6,496 nucleotides of DNA from NCBI GenBank assembly GCA_902783095.1, contig CACZPX010000260.1, forward strand, positions 1 to 6,496. Reading direction: 5' to 3'. Numbering within the stretch: position 1 is the first letter of the stretch; every line of letters starts with the position of its first letter. The stretch is from an uncultured Lachnospiraceae bacterium (lineage in GTDB: Bacteria; Bacillota; Clostridia; Lachnospirales; Lachnospiraceae). Below the pieces are notes generated by a model. That model did not search any database and was not told where the DNA came from. It saw only the letters and a list, made by a program, of their open reading frames with translations. Below are positions 5,934 through 6,496 of this stretch, piece by piece. The position numbers and the translations under genes were made by a program.

Positions 5934-6128
5934 ACCGGCGCCCTGGCTGCGTAAAAGATTAAGCAACATTTGACAAAAGCCCTTAATGAAGCGACGGGCA
6001 GATCGGCCTTTTCGAGGACTGTTTGAGCGAAGCGAGTTCCACAGAAAAGGCCGTGTCTATCTGCACGGAAGCTGAATTTAGCCGCTTTTGTCCTCGTTGC
6101 GTATCTTACGCAGCCAGGGAGCGCCGGT
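5934..6128. repeat. 195-bp multi-stem palindrome (structured repeat element or giant bidirectional terminator)
   Basis: Two bases after the MFS stop, the ends ACCGGCGC (5934-5941) and GCGCCGGT (6121-6128) are perfect inverted complements. The pairing continues inward: CCTGGCTGCGTA (5942-5953) with TACGCAGCCAGG (6107-6118); AAGAT (5955-5959) with ATCTT (6103-6107, sharing one base in alternative registers); GCAAC (5963-5967) with GTTGC (6096-6100); GACAAAAGC (5972-5980) with GCTTTTGTC (6084-6092); GCAGAT (5998-6003) with ATCTGC (6059-6064); and GGCCTTTTC (6005-6013) with GAAAAGGCC (6044-6052). The apex is GTTTGAGCGAAGCGAG. About 60 base pairs form one rod with small internal loops. No credible gene lies inside. 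T-rich bases flank both ends (TTTTATTT on the minus strand, TAGTTTATATT on the plus), so it can end transcription both ways. No clear target duplication was seen. Confidence 0.75.
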
Positions 6129-6144
6129 AGTTTATATTCTGGTA

Positions 6145-6496
6145 TTACGCCTCCTGTCCCTTCTTGATCAGCATGATTCCAAACAGGCTGATGGCGCCCA
6201 GTGCCGCGCAGAAGTACAGCGCCGGATTGTAAGATCCGAAGAAATCATACGAATATCCTATGATGGAATAGGCCACCGCCGCGCCGATGCTGCGGAAGAT
6301 GGACATGACCGCGCAAATGCGCGCATAGTCCGCCGCTTTAAAGCGCTCTTTGATCATGCTGAGATTCGTCACCCCGGAAGTTGAGAAATAGCTGCTGCAC
6401 AGGAATCCGCCCACAAACAGTACTGCGGCGATCTGCGGCACCCAGGCCATGGCAAGACATCCCACGATGGCCGCGATCAGGAAAACAGCCGTCGCG
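6145..6496 (-). CDS. C-terminal part of a second MFS transporter (5' truncated by the window)
   Basis: The frame is open from the window's right edge to TAA at 6145-6147, giving 116 residues, all of the second half of an MFS carrier. An internal GTG at 6465 is not a credible start because the hydrophobic helix runs through it to the edge. About three hydrophobic segments are visible, with the loop TNLSMIKERFKAADYARIC between helices 10 and 11 and a terminal KKGQEA. It aligns by eye with the end of the complete MFS gene at 4732-5931: RSIGAAVAYSIIGYSYDFFGSY against QSIGYALFTSIYGMISDAAGVY, and both end in KKG, so the two are paralogous. The genes converge on the palindrome. The substrate is unknown. 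Confidence 0.85.
   Translation of the reverse strand, partial: ATAVFLIAAIVGCLAMAWVPQIAAVLFVGGFLCSSYFSTSGVTNLSMIKERFKAADYARICAVMSIFRSIGAAVAYSIIGYSYDFFGSYNPALYFCAALGAISLFGIMLIKKGQEA

Noticed and set aside
5934..6128. CRISPR array, tRNA or riboswitch in the post-MFS spacer
   Set aside because: There are no regularly spaced direct repeats, no cloverleaf, and it lies after a stop codon between convergent genes, so it is not upstream of any gene.
6088..6384. Plus-strand open frame of 98 codons starting in the palindrome
   Set aside because: It runs from the repeat into the antisense of the second MFS gene and has no family features.

Overview
The window is 6.5 kb of GC-rich, densely coded bacterial DNA. 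Shine-Dalgarno-led genes, a GC-rich third codon position, short intergenic gaps and the protein flavour (clostridial-type nitroreductase, ADP-ribose pyrophosphatase-like Nudix, CbxX/CfxQ-type AAA+ ATPase, oxalate/formate-like MFS carriers) suggest a GC-rich member of the Clostridia, such as a gut Lachnospiraceae or Oscillospiraceae relative. This is inferred from family resemblance alone; no rRNA or marker gene is present.

Layout. At the left edge is the last 28 codons of an unidentified plus-strand gene (1-89), followed by GC-rich hairpins with a short tandem repeat. A minus-strand COG1228-type amidohydrolase (169-1344) is divergent from a plus-strand DEDDh 3'-5' exonuclease (1507-2139). Their shared upstream region holds an extended -10 promoter and an operator-like inverted repeat. 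The exonuclease converges on a minus-strand gene encoding a Nudix hydrolase joined in frame to a nitroreductase (2184-3383), with a strong bidirectional hairpin terminator between them. A second divergent promoter region (about 3384-3593), with a perfect 14-bp palindrome, separates it from a plus-strand two-gene operon: a CbxX/CfxQ-like AAA+ ATPase (3594-4739) overlapping by 8 bp an MFS transporter (4732-5931). A 195-bp long-range palindrome (5934-6128) follows. Beyond it is the C-terminal part of a second, related MFS transporter on the minus strand (6145 to the window end).

How the genes relate. This is mostly a set of independent metabolic, nucleic-acid and transport genes, each with its own promoter. 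The only clear operon is AAA+ ATPase plus MFS transporter. The points most worth a second look are the Nudix-nitroreductase fusion, whose linker still carries a full ribosome binding site and start codon for the nitroreductase half, and the 195-bp multi-stem palindrome between two convergent MFS paralogues, which looks like a dispersed structured repeat or non-autonomous element. I saw no phage, CRISPR, tRNA or rRNA features and no intact insertion sequence.
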